Assembly: GCA_002424365.1 (NCBI GenBank) | Contig: DIRQ01000080.1 | Location: forward strand, 12,813-18,627 | DNA: 5,815 nt | Reading direction: 5' to 3' | Origin: Syntrophomonas sp. UBA5432 | GTDB lineage: Bacteria > Bacillota > Syntrophomonadia > Syntrophomonadales > Syntrophomonadaceae | In this document: one piece after another, positions 5,697-5,815 of the stretch | Position numbering within the stretch: the first letter of the stretch is position 1 | How the letters are laid out: each line of letters starts with the position of its first letter | Notes under the pieces: model-generated | What the model saw: only the letters and a program-made list of their open reading frames with translations | Databases searched by the model: none | Told to the model about the DNA's origin: nothing | Made by a program: the position numbers and the translations under genes

Positions 5697-5815
5697 AATA
5701 ACGAAATTCAGTTAAATCTATGTTAATCTGTGGTTAATAAGAAATAAGGCGTTAATGATATGGTTGTTGAGTAATGAATTCGAGGTTGAAACTTGACTGG
5801 TGTCTAGAGTGAGGG
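5697..5815 (+). other. Non-coding A+T-rich region, probable upstream region of the next gene
   Basis: No gene is visible after the GH18 terminator. The stretch contains the GTTAA repeats and, near its end, TTGACT at 5793-5798, five of six matches to a -35 box. A -10 box at 17-base spacing would begin at the base after the window ends. The only open frames here are a dozen codons or so, without a ribosome binding site. Confidence 0.5.
5711..5737 (+). repeat. Three GTTAA-headed repeats at 11-base spacing
   Basis: GTTAA occurs at 5711, 5722 and 5733, an exact 11-base period (units GTTAAATCTAT, GTTAATCTGTG, then GTTAAT). A fourth GTTAAT at 5751 is 18 bases further on and out of step. Direct repeats at one helical turn are the usual layout of sites for OmpR/PhoB/PhoP-family response regulators; the Bacillus PhoP box is TT(A/T/C)A(C/T)A with about five-base spacers. 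Only the third unit (TTAATA) fits that consensus fully, so the regulator is uncertain. Confidence 0.4.

Noticed and set aside
5793..5815. Full promoter at the window end
   Set aside because: TTGACT is a good -35 candidate, but the -10 position would fall just past the last base, so the promoter cannot be supported from this window.

Overview
The window reads as a chromosomal segment of a Gram-positive, spore-forming-type Firmicute, most likely in Clostridia. The grounds are strong GGAGG-like ribosome binding sites, frequent TTG starts, a slight A+T bias, the Bacillus-type order alr - ndoAI - ndoA, and a secreted family 18 glycosidase with a copper-amine-oxidase-type N-terminal module. A Syntrophomonas-like relative is my guess from the overall look; the sequence does not prove it. 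All genes lie on the + strand. I see no transposon, CRISPR array, tRNA, rRNA or clear sign of recent transfer.

Region 1 (1-2052) is a housekeeping and toxin-antitoxin block. It holds the 3' end of a CBS-domain protein, then alanine racemase (alr, starting inside the last codons of the CBS gene), then a ribbon-helix-helix antitoxin and a MazF/EndoA-type mRNA endonuclease. A good sigma-A-type promoter (TTGCGA, 17 bases, TATAAT) lies just before the antitoxin. The pair can therefore be expressed both by read-through from alr and from its own promoter. A near-perfect intrinsic terminator (2018-2052) closes the block.

Region 2 (2053-5696) is a probable four-gene transcription unit with no convincing terminator inside it. 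It encodes a class-I glutamine-amidotransferase-like peptidase (family C26, PuuD/YvdE type), an imidazolonepropionase-like metal-dependent amidohydrolase, a 63-residue unrecognised protein whose start overlaps the amidohydrolase gene, and a secreted two-domain GH18 hydrolase. A terminator at 5664-5696 ends it. The two hydrolases may act in sequence on one gamma-glutamyl or cyclic amide compound, but this is only inferred from their adjacency.

Region 3 (5697-5815) is A+T-rich non-coding DNA. It has three GTTAA-headed repeats at an exact 11-base period, then a TTGACT -35-like hexamer whose -10 would fall outside the window. It looks like the control region of the next gene.

Most of the window is ordinary. 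The most unusual signal is uneven use of UACAU, the pentamer cut by Bacillus subtilis EndoA. It occurs seven times in the GH18 gene and once just after the toxin stop codon, but not at all in alr, the antitoxin, the toxin or the amidohydrolase. Several conceptual reading frames extend upstream of the likely true starts, and I corrected those starts for the antitoxin, the toxin, the C26 peptidase and the small protein.
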